DNA of 64,000 nt, taken from positions 1,014,408-1,078,407 of the forward strand of contig NZ_CP010777.1 in assembly GCF_001078055.1 (NCBI RefSeq), written 5' to 3'. The notes beneath the pieces were generated by a model that saw only the letters and a list, made by a program, of their open reading frames with translations, was not told the DNA's origin and searched no databases. A program made the translations under genes and the position numbers. Positions 7,211 to 16,920 of the stretch are shown one piece after another; position 1 is the first letter of the stretch, and each line of letters begins with the position of its first letter. The DNA is from Rufibacter radiotolerans (lineage in GTDB: Bacteria; Bacteroidota; Bacteroidia; Cytophagales; Hymenobacteraceae).

Positions 7211-7342
7211 AGACAAACAATATAATTTCCCTGTCATCCTGAAAGTGGCTCCTCCCGAAAGTATTTAGGAAGACCTTGTAGACAAACGATATATTTTTTT
7301 CTGTCATCCTGAAAGGACCTTGTGGGTGAACGGTAGCAGCGG
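7211..7342 (+). repeat. GTCATCCT-family dispersed repeat, two tandem copies
   Basis: In the leuA-leuC gap, the blocks AGACAAACRATAT (7211 and 7280) and CTGTCATCCTGAAA (7231 and 7301) each occur twice about 70 bp apart. The second copy continues as GGACCTTGTGGGTGAACGG to 7342 and closely matches, in reverse complement, 35058-35101 near hutI. It is a non-coding dispersed repeat; function unknown. Confidence 0.65.
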
Positions 7343-7391
7343 AAAAGCATAGCTGATAACCGGCCCTCCGCATTAAGACAAAGTAACAACC

Positions 7392-8789
7392 ATGGCACAG
7401 ACCTTATTAGATAAAATCTGGAACGCACACGTGGTCAACTCCATAGAAGGGGCTGGCTTAGACGTGTTTTATATTGACAAACACCTTATTCATGAAGTAA
7501 CCAGCCCCCAGGCCTTTGATGAACTGGAGGCCCGTGGTCTGCCCCTGTACCGCAAAGACCAGATAGTAGCTACCGCCGACCATAACGTACCCACCAAAAA
7601 CCAACACCTGCCCATTGAAGAGCCGCTTTCCCGGTTTCAGGTAGATACCCTTACCCAGAACTGCGCCAAACACAACATTGAACTCTACGGTCTGGGTCAC
7701 CAATACCAGGGCATTGTGCACGTGATCGGGCCGGAATTGGGCCTCACCCAGCCGGGCATGACCATTGTCTGCGGCGACAGCCACACTTCTACGCACGGGG
7801 CGTTCGGTGCCATTGCCTTCGGGATTGGCACCAGCCAGGTGGCGCAGGTCATGGCCTCACAGTGCCTGCTGTTGAGCAAGCCCAAGAGCATGCGCATTAC
7901 CATAGACGGAGCGGTACGGCCCGGCGTGAGCGCCAAAGACCTGATCCTGTACGTGATCTCCAAACTGGGTACCGGTGGCGCCACAGGGTACTTTGTAGAG
8001 TACGCCGGAAGCGCATTCCAGGCTCTGAGCATGGAAGGCCGCATGACGGTCTGTAACATGAGCATTGAGATGGGCGCCCGCGGCGGCATGATTGCCCCAG
8101 ACCAAACGACTTATGCCTACCTGAAAGGCCGCAAATTTGCCCCGCAGGGCGAGCGGTGGGAGCAGGCCCTGGCCTACTGGTCAACCCTGTTCACCGACGA
8201 AGGCGCTTCCTTTGACCAGGAGCTCTACTTTGATGCCCAGGACATTGCGCCTATGATCACCTTCGGGACCAACCCTGGCATGGGCATGGCCCTGGATGCG
8301 TTCATTCCTACAGAGGTGCCGGCCAGTGAGCAGGCCAGTTACCAGAAGTCTCTGCAGTACATGGGTTTCGCTGCCGGCGAGTCCTTGCTGGGCAAGAAGA
8401 TAGACTATGTGTTTATTGGTTCCTGCACCAATTCCCGCATAGAAGACCTGCGCGAGGTGGCCCGTTATGTGAAAGGAAAACAGAAGGCCCCGCATGTGGA
8501 GGCCATCATTGTACCCGGGTCAAAACTGGTGGAAAAACAAGCCATGGAAGAAGGCCTGGACCAGGTGCTGGCCGCCGCCGGCTTTGAACTCCGTGAGCCC
8601 GGCTGCAGCGCCTGCCTGGCCATGAATGAAGACAAGATTCCGGCTGGCGCCTACTGCGTCTCTACCTCAAACCGCAACTTTGAAGGCCGCCAGGGCCCCG
8701 GTTCCCGCACCCTGCTGGCCAGCCCGCTGGTAGCCGCCATAGCCGCCGTTGAGGGCAAGATTGTAGACATTACGCAATACCTGAATTAG
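7392..8789 (+). CDS. leuC: 3-isopropylmalate dehydratase large subunit
   Basis: Aconitase-family subunit that, with LeuD, isomerises 2-isopropylmalate to 3-isopropylmalate. The 465-residue protein has the three [4Fe-4S] cysteines C345 (GSCTNSR), C405 and C408 (GCSACLAMN). It also has [13 protein letters not shown] at 127-139 and the family ending pattern [15 protein letters not shown]. Length is normal for bacterial LeuC. It follows leuA by 188 bp, a gap occupied by repeats, and precedes leuD by 293 bp of palindromic DNA, so the leu genes may share transcription but are not tightly packed. Confidence 0.97.
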   Translation: MAQTLLDKIWNAHVVNSIEGAGLDVFYIDKHLIHEVTSPQAFDELEARGLPLYRKDQIVATADHNVPTKNQHLPIEEPLSRFQVDTLTQNCAKHNIELYGLGHQYQGIVHVIGPELGLTQPGMTIVCGDSHTSTHGAFGAIAFGIGTSQVAQVMASQCLLLSKPKSMRITIDGAVRPGVSAKDLILYVISKLGTGGATGYFVEYAGSAFQALSMEGRMTVCNMSIEMGARGGMIAPDQTTYAYLKGRKFAPQGERWEQALAYWSTLFTDEGASFDQELYFDAQDIAPMITFGTNPGMGMALDAFIPTEVPASEQASYQKSLQYMGFAAGESLLGKKIDYVFIGSCTNSRIEDLREVARYVKGKQKAPHVEAIIVPGSKLVEKQAMEEGLDQVLAAAGFELREPGCSACLAMNEDKIPAGAYCVSTSNRNFEGRQGPGSRTLLASPLVAAIAAVEGKIVDITQYLN

Positions 8790-8806
8790 AAAATATTAAG
8801 TGCGCA

Positions 8807-9065
8807 TTTCGTCCCCCTTTGAAGGGGGTAGGGGGATGATAAGGATGGTTAGAAATAGCTTCAATCCGCTAAACCACTAATTAAACGCAGACTCTCCCCT
8901 TGAGGGGACCGCAGAGGGGTGTTTACAAAGGAGAGCACTTTTGCAGGGTAAAGGCGTCTTTGCTTAAAGATCCATAAGTCACGGAAGTAACTTCCGCGCC
9001 ATAGTTAGAAAAAGAAAAATCAGTACCAAAAATCATCCCCCTACCCCCTTCAAAGGGGGACGAAA
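8807..9065. mobile_element. MITE-like element with 34-bp perfect terminal inverted repeats
   Basis: The ends 8807-8840 and 9032-9065 are exact reverse complements over 34 bp (core GTCCCCCTTTGAAGGGGGTA). They enclose 191 non-coding bases that include an ACTCTCCCCTTGAGGGGA palindrome (8891-8908) and GGAAGTAACTTCC near 8980. Solo copies of the end sequence occur at 16681-16710 and 37898-37930, the latter again beside the ACTCTCCCCTTGAGGGG block. The element lies between leuC and leuD with no reading frame of its own. Naming it MITE-like is inference from structure; no target-site duplication was established. Confidence 0.5.
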
Positions 9066-9082
9066 GAGTAAGACAAGAATAG

Positions 9083-9679
9083 ATGGAAAAATTTGAAATA
9101 CTTCAATCTACGGCGGTTCCGCTGCCTATTGAAAATATAGATACCGACCAGATCATTCCGGCCCGCTTTTTAAAGGCCACTTCCCGGGAGGGGTTTGGAG
9201 AGAACCTGTTCAGAGACTGGCGCTTTGATAATGCCGGGCAGCCGAAGCCAGAATTTGTGCTGAACAACGGAAAATACAGCGGCCGCATTTTGGTGGCCGG
9301 CAAAAACTTCGGGTGCGGTTCTAGCCGCGAGCATGCCGCCTGGGCCATCCATGACGCCGGTTTCAAGGTGGTGATCTCCAGCTTCTTCGCCGATATCTTC
9401 AAAGGCAACGCCCATAACAATGGCCTCTTGCCGCTGCAGGTCTCTGATGTTGTGTTGGCCCGGCTATTGGCGCAGATAGAGGCAGACCCGCAAACGAAGC
9501 TGGTGGTGAACCTGGTCAACCAGGAGCTGGAGGTACCTGCCTGGGAAGAGAAAATTCCCTTTGACATTGATGCTTACAAAAAAGAATGCATGATCAATGG
9601 CTATGATGACATTGACTTTTTAGTAAACCAGAAACAAGCCATAGAGCAATACGAAAGCAACCGACCATGGGCGTATTAA
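9083..9679 (+). CDS. leuD: 3-isopropylmalate dehydratase small subunit
   Basis: The swivel-domain partner of LeuC in leucine synthesis. The 198-residue protein carries the family motifs [14 protein letters not shown] (residues 18-31), [14 protein letters not shown] and [16 protein letters not shown]. Length is as expected for the proteobacterial-type small subunit. The ATG at 9083 follows the MITE-like repeat closely, so its ribosome-binding region lies right at the element border. Its last 13 bases overlap the start of leuB, which suggests translational coupling. Confidence 0.96.
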   Translation: MEKFEILQSTAVPLPIENIDTDQIIPARFLKATSREGFGENLFRDWRFDNAGQPKPEFVLNNGKYSGRILVAGKNFGCGSSREHAAWAIHDAGFKVVISSFFADIFKGNAHNNGLLPLQVSDVVLARLLAQIEADPQTKLVVNLVNQELEVPAWEEKIPFDIDAYKKECMINGYDDIDFLVNQKQAIEQYESNRPWAY

Positions 9680-10785
9680 CCAAAAGAATAGCCGTTTTAC
9701 CCGGCGACGGAATTGGGCCGGAGGTTTGTGCCGAGGCCTTGAAAGTATTAGAAGCAGTGTCTGAGCGTTTCGGGCATTTCTTCGAGCTGAACATCCAATT
9801 GATGGGTGCCTGCGCCATTGACGCCACCGGCGACCCGCTGCCAGAAACCACTTTGGAAGCCTGCTACGCCGCCGATGCCATTTTACTAGGCGCTATTGGT
9901 GACCCCAAATATGACAACGACCCCAGCGCCAAAGTACGCCCCGAACAAGGCCTGCTGCGCCTGAGAAAATCGCTGGGTCTGTTCGCAAACATTCGTCCCG
10001 TGACGGCCTATGACGTGCTGCTGGAACATTCGCCCCTCAAAGCCGACCGCATCTCGGGCGTAGACATGCTCATCTACCGCGAACTGACCGGCGGCATCTA
10101 CTTCGGGGAGAAAGGCCGCACCGCAGATGGCGCCTATGACAATTGCTATTACTCCCGCGCGGAGATTGAACGTGTGGCGCACCTGGCATTTGAATCGGCA
10201 GTGACCCGCCGGAACAAGCTTACGCTGGTAGACAAGGCTAATGTGCTGGAAACCTCCCGGCTGTGGCGTGAAGTGGTGCAGCAGATCGCTCCGCAATACC
10301 CCGGCGTAGCCGTTGACTATCTGTTCGTGGACAATGCCGCCATGCAGATGATTTTGAACCCCAAGCAGTTTGACGTGATCCTCACCGAGAACATGTTCGG
10401 GGATATTATTTCAGATGAGGCCTCGGTGATTGCCGGGTCTCTGGGCCTGCTGCCCTCTGCCTCCGTGGGCGAAACCTCGGCTTTGTTTGAGCCTATCCAT
10501 GGGTCGTATCCGCAGGCCAAAGGCCTGGGCATTGCCAACCCCATCGCCACTATTTTATCGGTGGCCATGATGCTGGAGCACTTCGGGATGCAGGAGGAGG
10601 CCGCCCTGGTGAAAGAAGCCGTGGACTACACCTTAGATAAAAACGTGCTCACGCCCGAACTGAACAAAACGAATCCTTTCACCACCGAGCAGGTTGGCTC
10701 TTTCATTGCCCACTACGTGCAGGAAGGCGGTGAAGGCTTCCGGCACCTGAAAACGGAAGAGCACAGCTTAAGCACCATTATTTAA
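9667..10785 (+). CDS. leuB: 3-isopropylmalate dehydrogenase
   Basis: NAD-dependent oxidative decarboxylation of 3-isopropylmalate to 2-oxoisocaproate. The 372-residue protein has [15 protein letters not shown] at 11-25, the substrate-binding region [33 protein letters not shown], the metal-binding stretch [31 protein letters not shown] (conserved Asp residues) and the NAD-binding [14 protein letters not shown]. The ATG lies inside leuD (13-bp overlap). A TTTTAGGCCCG hairpin follows the stop, so the leu unit probably ends here. Confidence 0.97.
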   Translation: MGVLTKRIAVLPGDGIGPEVCAEALKVLEAVSERFGHFFELNIQLMGACAIDATGDPLPETTLEACYAADAILLGAIGDPKYDNDPSAKVRPEQGLLRLRKSLGLFANIRPVTAYDVLLEHSPLKADRISGVDMLIYRELTGGIYFGEKGRTADGAYDNCYYSRAEIERVAHLAFESAVTRRNKLTLVDKANVLETSRLWREVVQQIAPQYPGVAVDYLFVDNAAMQMILNPKQFDVILTENMFGDIISDEASVIAGSLGLLPSASVGETSALFEPIHGSYPQAKGLGIANPIATILSVAMMLEHFGMQEEAALVKEAVDYTLDKNVLTPELNKTNPFTTEQVGSFIAHYVQEGGEGFRHLKTEEHSLSTII

Positions 10786-10788
10786 AAG

Positions 10789-10829
10789 CTGTTTTAGGCC
10801 CGTTTTTGGAAAAACGGGCTTAAAAACAC
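10789..10829 (+). terminator. Hairpin after leuB, TTTTAGGCC family
   Basis: GTTTTAGGCCCGTTTT (10791-10806) pairs imperfectly with AAAACGGGCTTAAAAAC (10811-10827) just after the leuB stop. It belongs to the intergenic hairpin family found after many genes in the window, and is a plausible terminator. Confidence 0.55.
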
Positions 10830-10840
10830 AAACCTACCTC

Positions 10841-10974
10841 TGGCGCGAGTCTTCAGACTCGTGACTAAAGATGAAGGGAGTCTCCAGACTCCCCGGGAAC
10901 CAGAAGAGGAATATGGGAAATGGAGTCTGGAGACTCCAACCATCCAACAGCCCGAGTCTTTAGACTCGCGCCAG
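10841..10974. repeat. Compound palindromic element, copy 1
   Basis: A 134-bp block bounded by TGGCGCGAGTCTTCAGACTCG and its inverted counterpart ending GACTCGCGCCA. Inside are GGAGTCTCCAGACTCC and GGAGTCTGGAGACTCC. A second copy with the same order of palindromes lies at 15169-15303, so the pair brackets ilvD-ilvB-ilvN. No coding capacity. Confidence 0.75.
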
Positions 10975-11065
10975 TGAAAATAAAGAAAATCCCTTTTAAG
11001 CCCGTTTTCCCCAAAATAGGCCTAAAACAGAGAACACGCATCAAGATTAAAAAAGGAAGTACACC

Positions 11066-12787
11066 ATGTGTTTAAATAAATTCAGCAGCATCTACACCAA
11101 AGACGACAGCCTTCCGGCCTCCCAGGCCATGTTGATTGGCTCGGGTTTGTCGGAGGGTGATCTACGCAAGCCGTTTGTGGGCATTGTCTCCACCGGGTTT
11201 GACGGCAACACCTGCAACATGCACCTCAATGACCTGGCTGATGTGGTGAAGGAAGGCGTGCAGGCGCAGAACCTGGTGGGGCTTCGGTTCAACACCATTG
11301 GCGTGAGTGACGGCATCACCAACGGCAACGCGGGCATGCGCTTCTCGCTGGTCTCCCGGGAGATCATTGCTGACTCTATTGAAGCCATGGCCGGTGCCCA
11401 TTACTATGACGCCATTGCCTGCGTAGTGGGCTGTGACAAGAACATGCCCGGCTCCCTCATGGCCCTGGCCCGCCTGAACCGCCCCGGCATGATGGTCTAC
11501 GGCGGCACCATTAAAGGCGGGAACTTCAAGGGCCAGAAGCTCAACATTGTGTCCTGCTTTGAGGCTTACGGCCAGAAGCTGAACGGCAACATCTCAGACG
11601 AAGATTACCGCGGCATCATCCGGAACGCGTGCCCGGGACCGGGGGCCTGCGGCGGCATGTACACCGCCAACACCATGGCCTCGGCCGCTGAGGCGCTAGG
11701 AATGTCCTTGCCGTACTCGTCTTCCTCCGTGGCGGTAAGCCAGGAGAAGCAGGACGAATGCCGCAATACCGGTAAATACCTGCGCAACCTGCTGGAACTG
11801 GACCTCAAACCAAGAGATATCTTAACCCGCGAAGCCTTCGAGAACGCCATGGTGCTCATTACGGTCCTGGGCGGCTCCACTAACGCGGTCATCCACCTGA
11901 TTGCCATTGCCCATGCGGCCGGCGTGCACCTCACCTTGGATGATTTCCAGGCGGTAAGCGACCGGGTAGCATTCCGGGCAGATCTGAAACCAAGCGGCAA
12001 GTACCTCATGGAAGACCTTTCCGCCATTGGCGGGGTACCGGCCGTCATGAAAACCTTGCTGAATGAAGGCCTCCTGAACGGCGATCTATTGACCGTGACC
12101 GGTAAAACCATTGCCGAGAACCTGAAAGACGTGCAGCCCCTGGGCGAGGAGCAGGATCTGTTGCGACCGCTGTCTAACCCCATGAAGCCCGACGGCCACA
12201 TTCAGGTGCTGTACGGAAACCTTGCTACCAAAGGCGCGGTGGCCAAGATCACCGGCAAGGAAGGCACCCGCTTTGAAGGCCCGGCTGTTGTTTTTAACTC
12301 AGAAGAAGAACTCAATACCGGCATCACCCAGGGCAAAATACAACCCGGTCAGGTGGTGGTCATCCGGTATGTGGGCCCCAAAGGCGGTCCGGGCATGCCC
12401 GAGATGCTCAAGCCTACCTCGGCCATCATTGGGGCGGGTCTGGGCGACAAAGTAGCCTTGATTACCGACGGCCGCTTCTCGGGCGGGACCCACGGCTTTG
12501 TGATAGGCCACGTCTGCCCAGAGGCCTTTGACGGCGGCACCATTGCCCTGGTAGAAGACGGCGACTGGATTGTGCTGGACGCCGCCAACAACACCATGGA
12601 CGTGCAGGTGAGCGAGGCCGAACTTAGCCTGAGAAGAGAGAACTGGAAAAGACCAAAGCCCAATGCGTCACAAGGCGTGTTGTTGAAATATGTAAGAACC
12701 GTGAGTGATGCCAGCCACGGCTGTATCACCGATTTAGAAGAAGAAGCCTATGTTAACGCAAGAGAAACAAGCCCCAGCCTTGCCTGA
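11066..12787 (+). CDS. ilvD: Dihydroxy-acid dehydratase
   Basis: Fe-S dehydratase making 2-oxoisovalerate and 2-oxo-3-methylvalerate from the dihydroxy acids of valine and isoleucine synthesis. The 573-residue protein has the cluster cysteines C50 (DGNTC), C123 (GCDKNMPG) and C195 ([22 protein letters not shown]), plus the C-terminal [12 protein letters not shown] and [16 protein letters not shown] motifs. Length fits the family (about 560-620). The start used is the ATG at 11066. Its end overlaps the ilvB start by 38 bp, giving a tight ilvD-ilvB unit. Confidence 0.97.
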   Translation: MCLNKFSSIYTKDDSLPASQAMLIGSGLSEGDLRKPFVGIVSTGFDGNTCNMHLNDLADVVKEGVQAQNLVGLRFNTIGVSDGITNGNAGMRFSLVSREIIADSIEAMAGAHYYDAIACVVGCDKNMPGSLMALARLNRPGMMVYGGTIKGGNFKGQKLNIVSCFEAYGQKLNGNISDEDYRGIIRNACPGPGACGGMYTANTMASAAEALGMSLPYSSSSVAVSQEKQDECRNTGKYLRNLLELDLKPRDILTREAFENAMVLITVLGGSTNAVIHLIAIAHAAGVHLTLDDFQAVSDRVAFRADLKPSGKYLMEDLSAIGGVPAVMKTLLNEGLLNGDLLTVTGKTIAENLKDVQPLGEEQDLLRPLSNPMKPDGHIQVLYGNLATKGAVAKITGKEGTRFEGPAVVFNSEEELNTGITQGKIQPGQVVVIRYVGPKGGPGMPEMLKPTSAIIGAGLGDKVALITDGRFSGGTHGFVIGHVCPEAFDGGTIALVEDGDWIVLDAANNTMDVQVSEAELSLRRENWKRPKPNASQGVLLKYVRTVSDASHGCITDLEEEAYVNARETSPSLA

Positions 12788-14483
12788 AACAGCTACCATG
12801 CTTAGCGGCGGACAGGCCCTCCTGCACGCGCTCACGGTAGAAGGCGTAGATACAATTTTCGGGTACCCGGGGGGCGCTATTATGCCCATTTATGATGCCC
12901 TGTATGACTTTGAGCCCAATATAAAACACGTATTGGTGCGCCATGAGCAGGGCGGAATCCATGCCGGGCAGGGCTACGCCCGGTCCTCCGGCAAGGTAGG
13001 TGTGGTGTTCGCGACCAGCGGCCCCGGCGCCACTAATTTAGTCACGGGCTTAGCTGATGCCCAGATTGACTCCACGCCCTTGGTGTGTATCACGGGCCAG
13101 GTATTCGCGCACTTGCTGGGTACCGATGCCTTTCAGGAAGCCGATGTGATTGGCATTACCACCCCGGTCACCAAATGGAATTACCAGATCACTGATGCCA
13201 CCGAGATTCCGGAAGTTTTAGCTAAAGCTTTCCATATCGCGCGCAGCGGTCGGCCCGGCCCGGTCTTGATTGACATCACCAAAAACGCGCAGCTGCAGAA
13301 ATTTGAGTTTAAGGGCTATACTCCCTGTGACCATATCAGAAGTTATCGGCCCAAGCCTATTGTGCGTCATGAATATATCCGCGCTGCGGCAGAATTGATC
13401 AATAAAGCCCAGAAGCCTTTTGTGCTGTGGGGACAGGGCGTGATGCTGGGTTCCGCTGAAACAGAGTTTAAGGCCTTTCTGGAGAAAACCGGAATACCGG
13501 CGGCCTGGACCATTATGGGCGCTGGCGCCTTGCCCAGTGACCACCCGCAGAACGTGGGCATGCTGGGCATGCACGGCAACTACGGCCCCAACGTGATGAC
13601 CAATGAGTGCGATGTCTTGATCGCCGTAGGCATGCGCTTTGATGACCGCGTGACCGGCCGCCTGGACAAATACGCTAAGCAGGCCAAGGTCATCCACCTG
13701 GACATTGACCCCGCCGAGATAGACAAGAACGTGAAAACCACCGTGCCCGTGTGGGGCGACTGCAAAGAGACGCTTCCGCTGCTCACCCAGATGGTGGAAA
13801 CAAAGCAACATCCCGCCTGGCTGGCCAAATTCCGGGAGTTTGAGCAGAAGGAAATTGACGCCGTCATCCGCGAGGAACTGTTCCCGGCAAGCGGCGAAAT
13901 GACCATGGGCGAGGTGATTCAGCAACTGAACGAACTCACCAAAGGCGAGGCCATTATTGTCACCGATGTGGGGCAGCACCAGATGGTGGCCTGCCGCTAC
14001 GCCAAGCTCAACCAAACCCGCAGCAACATCACCAGCGGCGGCCTGGGCACCATGGGCTTTGCTTTACCTGCCGCCATTGGCGCCAAGTTTGGCACCCTGG
14101 ACAGAACCGTAGTGGCCGTGATTGGCGACGGTGGTATTCAGATGACCATTCAGGAACTGGGTACCATTATGCAGAGCGGCATTGACGTGAAGATCATGAT
14201 CTTGAACAACCAGTTTTTGGGCATGGTGCGCCAGTGGCAGGAGCTGTTCCATGAGCGGCGCTACTCCTTTGTAGACATCACCAGCCCAGATTACGTGATG
14301 GTGGCCAAAGGCTACGGCATTGCCGGCAAAAGCGTGAACCAACGCGAAGACCTGACGGCGGCCCTCCAGGAAATGCTGCACCACCCGGGGGCCTTCCTGC
14401 TGGAAGTAATGGTGACCAAAGAGAACAACGTGTTCCCTATGGTACCGCAGGGCTGCAGCGTGAGTGAAATCAGATTGAAGTAA
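12750..14483 (+). CDS. ilvB: Acetolactate synthase large subunit
   Basis: TPP- and FAD-dependent condensation of pyruvate with pyruvate or 2-oxobutyrate. The 577-residue protein shows the catalytic glutamate region [30 protein letters not shown], the TPP/Mg motif [14 protein letters not shown]...[12 protein letters not shown] and the C-terminal [10 protein letters not shown]. An ATG at 12750 overlaps ilvD; internal ATGs exist, for example before [11 protein letters not shown] at residue 17. It is followed 22 bp later by ilvN, its regulatory subunit. Confidence 0.97.
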   Translation: MLTQEKQAPALPETATMLSGGQALLHALTVEGVDTIFGYPGGAIMPIYDALYDFEPNIKHVLVRHEQGGIHAGQGYARSSGKVGVVFATSGPGATNLVTGLADAQIDSTPLVCITGQVFAHLLGTDAFQEADVIGITTPVTKWNYQITDATEIPEVLAKAFHIARSGRPGPVLIDITKNAQLQKFEFKGYTPCDHIRSYRPKPIVRHEYIRAAAELINKAQKPFVLWGQGVMLGSAETEFKAFLEKTGIPAAWTIMGAGALPSDHPQNVGMLGMHGNYGPNVMTNECDVLIAVGMRFDDRVTGRLDKYAKQAKVIHLDIDPAEIDKNVKTTVPVWGDCKETLPLLTQMVETKQHPAWLAKFREFEQKEIDAVIREELFPASGEMTMGEVIQQLNELTKGEAIIVTDVGQHQMVACRYAKLNQTRSNITSGGLGTMGFALPAAIGAKFGTLDRTVVAVIGDGGIQMTIQELGTIMQSGIDVKIMILNNQFLGMVRQWQELFHERRYSFVDITSPDYVMVAKGYGIAGKSVNQREDLTAALQEMLHHPGAFLLEVMVTKENNVFPMVPQGCSVSEIRLK

Positions 14484-14505
14484 CGGGGCTAAAAGGAGAG
14501 AAATT

Positions 14506-15114
14506 ATGAGTGAGCAAGCGCACATAGATCGGGAAGAATATAACATCACGGTGTACACCGAGAACCAGGTAGGGTTGCTGACCCGCATTGCCATGATCTT
14601 CTCGCGCCGCAAAATGAATATCCTGAGTTTGAACACCTCGCCCTCAGAGATTGAAGGCATCCACCGGTTCAACATCGTGATCCACGAGACCGAGGAAGTA
14701 GTGAGCAAGATCTGCCGCCAGATTGAAAAGCAGGTAGAGGTGCTTAAGGTCTACTATCATACCAATGAAGACGTGATCTGGCAGGAAATGGCCCTTTACA
14801 AAGTTCCTACTGATGTGATCGCCGAAAAGGTGAAAGTAGAGCGCCTCCTGCGCGAGAACGGGGCCCGCGCCGTGGTGATCAGGAGAGACTACACCGTTTT
14901 TGAGACCACCGGCCACCGCGAGGAAACCGACAACCTGATCAAGATCCTGCAGCCCTACGGCCTCATTGAGTTCGTGCGCAGCGCCCGCATCGCCATCATC
15001 AAAGACAGCGACGGCTTCAACCGCAAACTGCGCGAGTTTGAACGCGCCGAACCCAGCCATGAGGTGGTAGAGAACGAGTACCTGAACAGTAGGGAAAAGG
15101 TGTTCAGTATGTGA
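14506..15114 (+). CDS. ilvN: Acetolactate synthase small (regulatory) subunit
   Basis: A 202-residue ACT-domain protein. The N-terminal ACT (residues about 10-85: YNITVYTENQVGLLTRIAMIFSR) typically binds valine for feedback inhibition of IlvB. Residues about 95-165 form the second ALS-small-subunit domain (EKVKVERLLRENGARAVVIRRDYTVFETTGHREETDNLI). It is longer than the E. coli IlvN/IlvH forms. An ATG with AAAGGAGAG 8-15 bases upstream supports the start. It is co-transcribed with ilvD and ilvB by spacing; a hairpin at 15121-15156 follows. Confidence 0.95.
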   Translation: MSEQAHIDREEYNITVYTENQVGLLTRIAMIFSRRKMNILSLNTSPSEIEGIHRFNIVIHETEEVVSKICRQIEKQVEVLKVYYHTNEDVIWQEMALYKVPTDVIAEKVKVERLLRENGARAVVIRRDYTVFETTGHREETDNLIKILQPYGLIEFVRSARIAIIKDSDGFNRKLREFERAEPSHEVVENEYLNSREKVFSM

Positions 15115-15168
15115 CATTCGTTTTGTGGCTGTTTTCGCGAAAACAGGCTTAAAACCCAAATCTGTCCC

Positions 15169-15303
15169 TGGCGCGAGTCTTCAGACTCGTGACAACAGAT
15201 GAAGGGAGTCTCCAGACTCCCGGGAACCAAGAGTTGAAAAGGATTGCAAATGGAGTCTGGAGAATCCACGCACCTGAAGTCACGAGTCTGAAGACTCGCG
15301 CCA
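15169..15303. repeat. Compound palindromic element, copy 2
   Basis: A 135-bp block with the same outer ends (TGGCGCGAGTCTTCAGACTCG ... GACTCGCGCCA) and inner GGAGTCTCCAGACTCC and GGAGTCTGGAGA motifs as 10841-10974; the spacers differ. Conserved palindromes with diverged spacers suggest selection on, or mobility of, the palindromic parts. Confidence 0.75.
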
Positions 15304-15319
15304 GTATAAATCAACGTTT

Positions 15320-15396
15320 CCTCGGTCTGTCCCCTGACAGACCGAAAGAGTAGCAGCAATGAGTAAAGTGTCGGTGTGTCAGGGGACAGACCGAGG
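15320..15396. repeat. Inverted repeat with 20-bp arms, GGTCTGTCCCCTGACA family
   Basis: Arms 15320-15339 and 15377-15396 are exact reverse complements with a 37-nt spacer. Each arm contains CGGTCTGTCCCCTGACA, the same core as the perfect hairpin at 4162-4215. Non-coding. Confidence 0.65.
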
Positions 15397-15518
15397 AGAA
15401 GAAAGCAATTAGCGTTTTGGGCCTGTTTTTCCTAAAACAAGACCAAACCAGAAAACACTCAGGCCCGGGCCTGTACCAGAACCAGTAAATAAATTATCAC
15501 CAAATAACAAACCCTAAC

Positions 15519-16580
15519 ATGGCAACTATCAATTTTGGCGGCGTAGATGAAACCGTTGTAACCCGCGATGAATACCCTTTAGAAAAGGCGCTTGATTTCC
15601 TGAAAGACGAAGTAATTGCCGTGATTGGCTACGGCGTGCAAGGTCCGGGCCAGGCCCTGAACATGCGTGACAACGGCTTTAACGTGATTGTAGGCCAGCG
15701 CAATGATTCCCCATCGTGGGAGAGAGCCAAAAAAGACGGCTTTGTGGAAGGCGAAACGCTTTTCTCCATTGAGGAAGCCGCCGACCGCGGAACCATCATC
15801 TGCAACCTGTTGTCAGACGCCGGCCAGATTGCCGTGTGGCCTACCCTGAAAGAAAGACTCACCGCCGGCAAAACGCTGTATTTCTCGCACGGCTTCGGGA
15901 TCACTTTCAAAGAGCAGACCCAGATCGTGCCTCCGGCCGATGTGGACGTAATCTTAGTAGCCCCTAAAGGCAGCGGTACCAGCCTTCGTCGGTTGTTCCA
16001 GGCTGGCGGCGGATTGAACTCCTCGTTTGCCGTATTCCAGGATGCTACGGGTAACGCCTATGAGAAAGCCATTGCCATGGGTATTGGCGTAGGCTCCGGC
16101 TACCTGTTTGAGACCGATTTCAAGAAAGAGGTGTACTCAGATTTAACCGGCGAACGTGGTGTGTTGATGGGTGCCTTAGCGGGCATCATTGAAGCCCAGT
16201 ACCAGGTACTTCGCCAGCGCGGACACTCTCCGTCTGAGGCCTTCAACGAGACCGTGGAAGAGCTGACCCAGAGCCTGGTGCCCTTGGTAGGCGAGAACGG
16301 CATGGACTGGATGTTCAGCAACTGCTCCGTAACCGCCCAGCGCGGCGCCCTTGACTGGAAAGGTAAATTCAGAGAAGCCACCCTTCCAGTTCTGAATGAT
16401 TTGTATGACAGCGTAGCCTCCGGCAAAGAAGCAGAGCGTACCATCCAACGCGGCTCTACCCCCGGCTACCGCCAGGAACTGGAAGCCGAACTGAAAGAAG
16501 TACGCGAGTCTGAATTATGGCAGGCCGGCGCCGTGGTAAGACAACTCCGCAGCAAAGCCGCCGTGGCCGAGGAGGTATAA
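15519..16580 (+). CDS. ilvC: Ketol-acid reductoisomerase, fungal-ILV5-like
   Basis: NADPH-dependent isomeroreduction of acetolactate or acetohydroxybutyrate. The 353-residue protein has the nucleotide-binding loop IGYGVQGPGQALNMRDNG (about residues 36-53), YFSHGFGITF, DVILVAPKGSG, the metal-site helices GERGVLMGALAGIIEAQY and GHSPSEAFNETVEELTQSL, and CSVTAQRGALDW. These blocks (GYGxQGxGQ, RDNG, the acidic SPSEAFNETVEE motif) resemble yeast mitochondrial Ilv5 more than the GYGSQGHAHA type of most bacterial class I KARIs, judged from memory. The function is certain from motifs and context; the subgroup is less so. Confidence 0.95.
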   Translation: MATINFGGVDETVVTRDEYPLEKALDFLKDEVIAVIGYGVQGPGQALNMRDNGFNVIVGQRNDSPSWERAKKDGFVEGETLFSIEEAADRGTIICNLLSDAGQIAVWPTLKERLTAGKTLYFSHGFGITFKEQTQIVPPADVDVILVAPKGSGTSLRRLFQAGGGLNSSFAVFQDATGNAYEKAIAMGIGVGSGYLFETDFKKEVYSDLTGERGVLMGALAGIIEAQYQVLRQRGHSPSEAFNETVEELTQSLVPLVGENGMDWMFSNCSVTAQRGALDWKGKFREATLPVLNDLYDSVASGKEAERTIQRGSTPGYRQELEAELKEVRESELWQAGAVVRQLRSKAAVAEEV

Positions 16581-16920
16581 TACCTGAAGAAGACATTTCC
16601 TGGTTCAAGTTTTCAACTTGGACCCACCATTTGGGAAGTTTGCAACTTCCCTGAGGCGCAAGCCTCACACCACGCATTCCGTCCCCCTTTGAAGGGGGTA
16701 GGGGGATGATCACGCATTCAGATGTTTCTCTTCAACGAAGGGGATTACAAATCTCCCTTTCCCAACTTCCGGATTGCAAATCCGGAAGAGCCCGATGGTA
16801 AACACCACTGGGAGTAGGGAATGGCCCCAACGGGAGATTCAATAATAAGTAAATTCCATTCCCTGTTTTGGGGCTCCTTTTTTAAAAGTAGCCCCAAAAC
16901 AGCTTTTTCACCCAATCAAG
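16581..16920. other. Non-coding interval with a string of small palindromes
   Basis: Between ilvC and ilvA are CAAGTTTTCAACTTG (16606-16620), GGGAAGTTTGCAACTTCCC (16633-16651), GAGGCGCAAGCCTC (16653-16666), a solo 30-bp copy of the MITE-like end (16681-16710), CTTCCGGATTGCAAATCCGG (16767-16789 in full) and a CTGTTTTGGGGCT...AGCCCCAAAACAG hairpin (about 16862-16904). The last may act as a terminator upstream of ilvA. No gene is seen. Confidence 0.7.

Larger units (their letters stand above)
15115..15518. other. Non-coding interval packed with palindromic repeats
   Basis: The 404 bases between ilvN and ilvC contain no gene. In order they hold a TTTTGTGGCTGTTTT...AAAACAGGCTTAAAA hairpin (15121-15155), compound palindrome copy 2 (15169-15303), an inverted repeat with 20-bp arms (15320-15339 and 15377-15396) and another TTTTGGGCCTGTTTT-type hairpin (15413-15450). 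The ilvC promoter should lie in the last about 70 bases, but I cannot place it with confidence. Confidence 0.7.

Noticed and set aside
13218..14708. Large minus-strand frames opposite ilvB/ilvN
   Set aside because: Overlap fully with acetolactate synthase genes and lack any recognisable motif.
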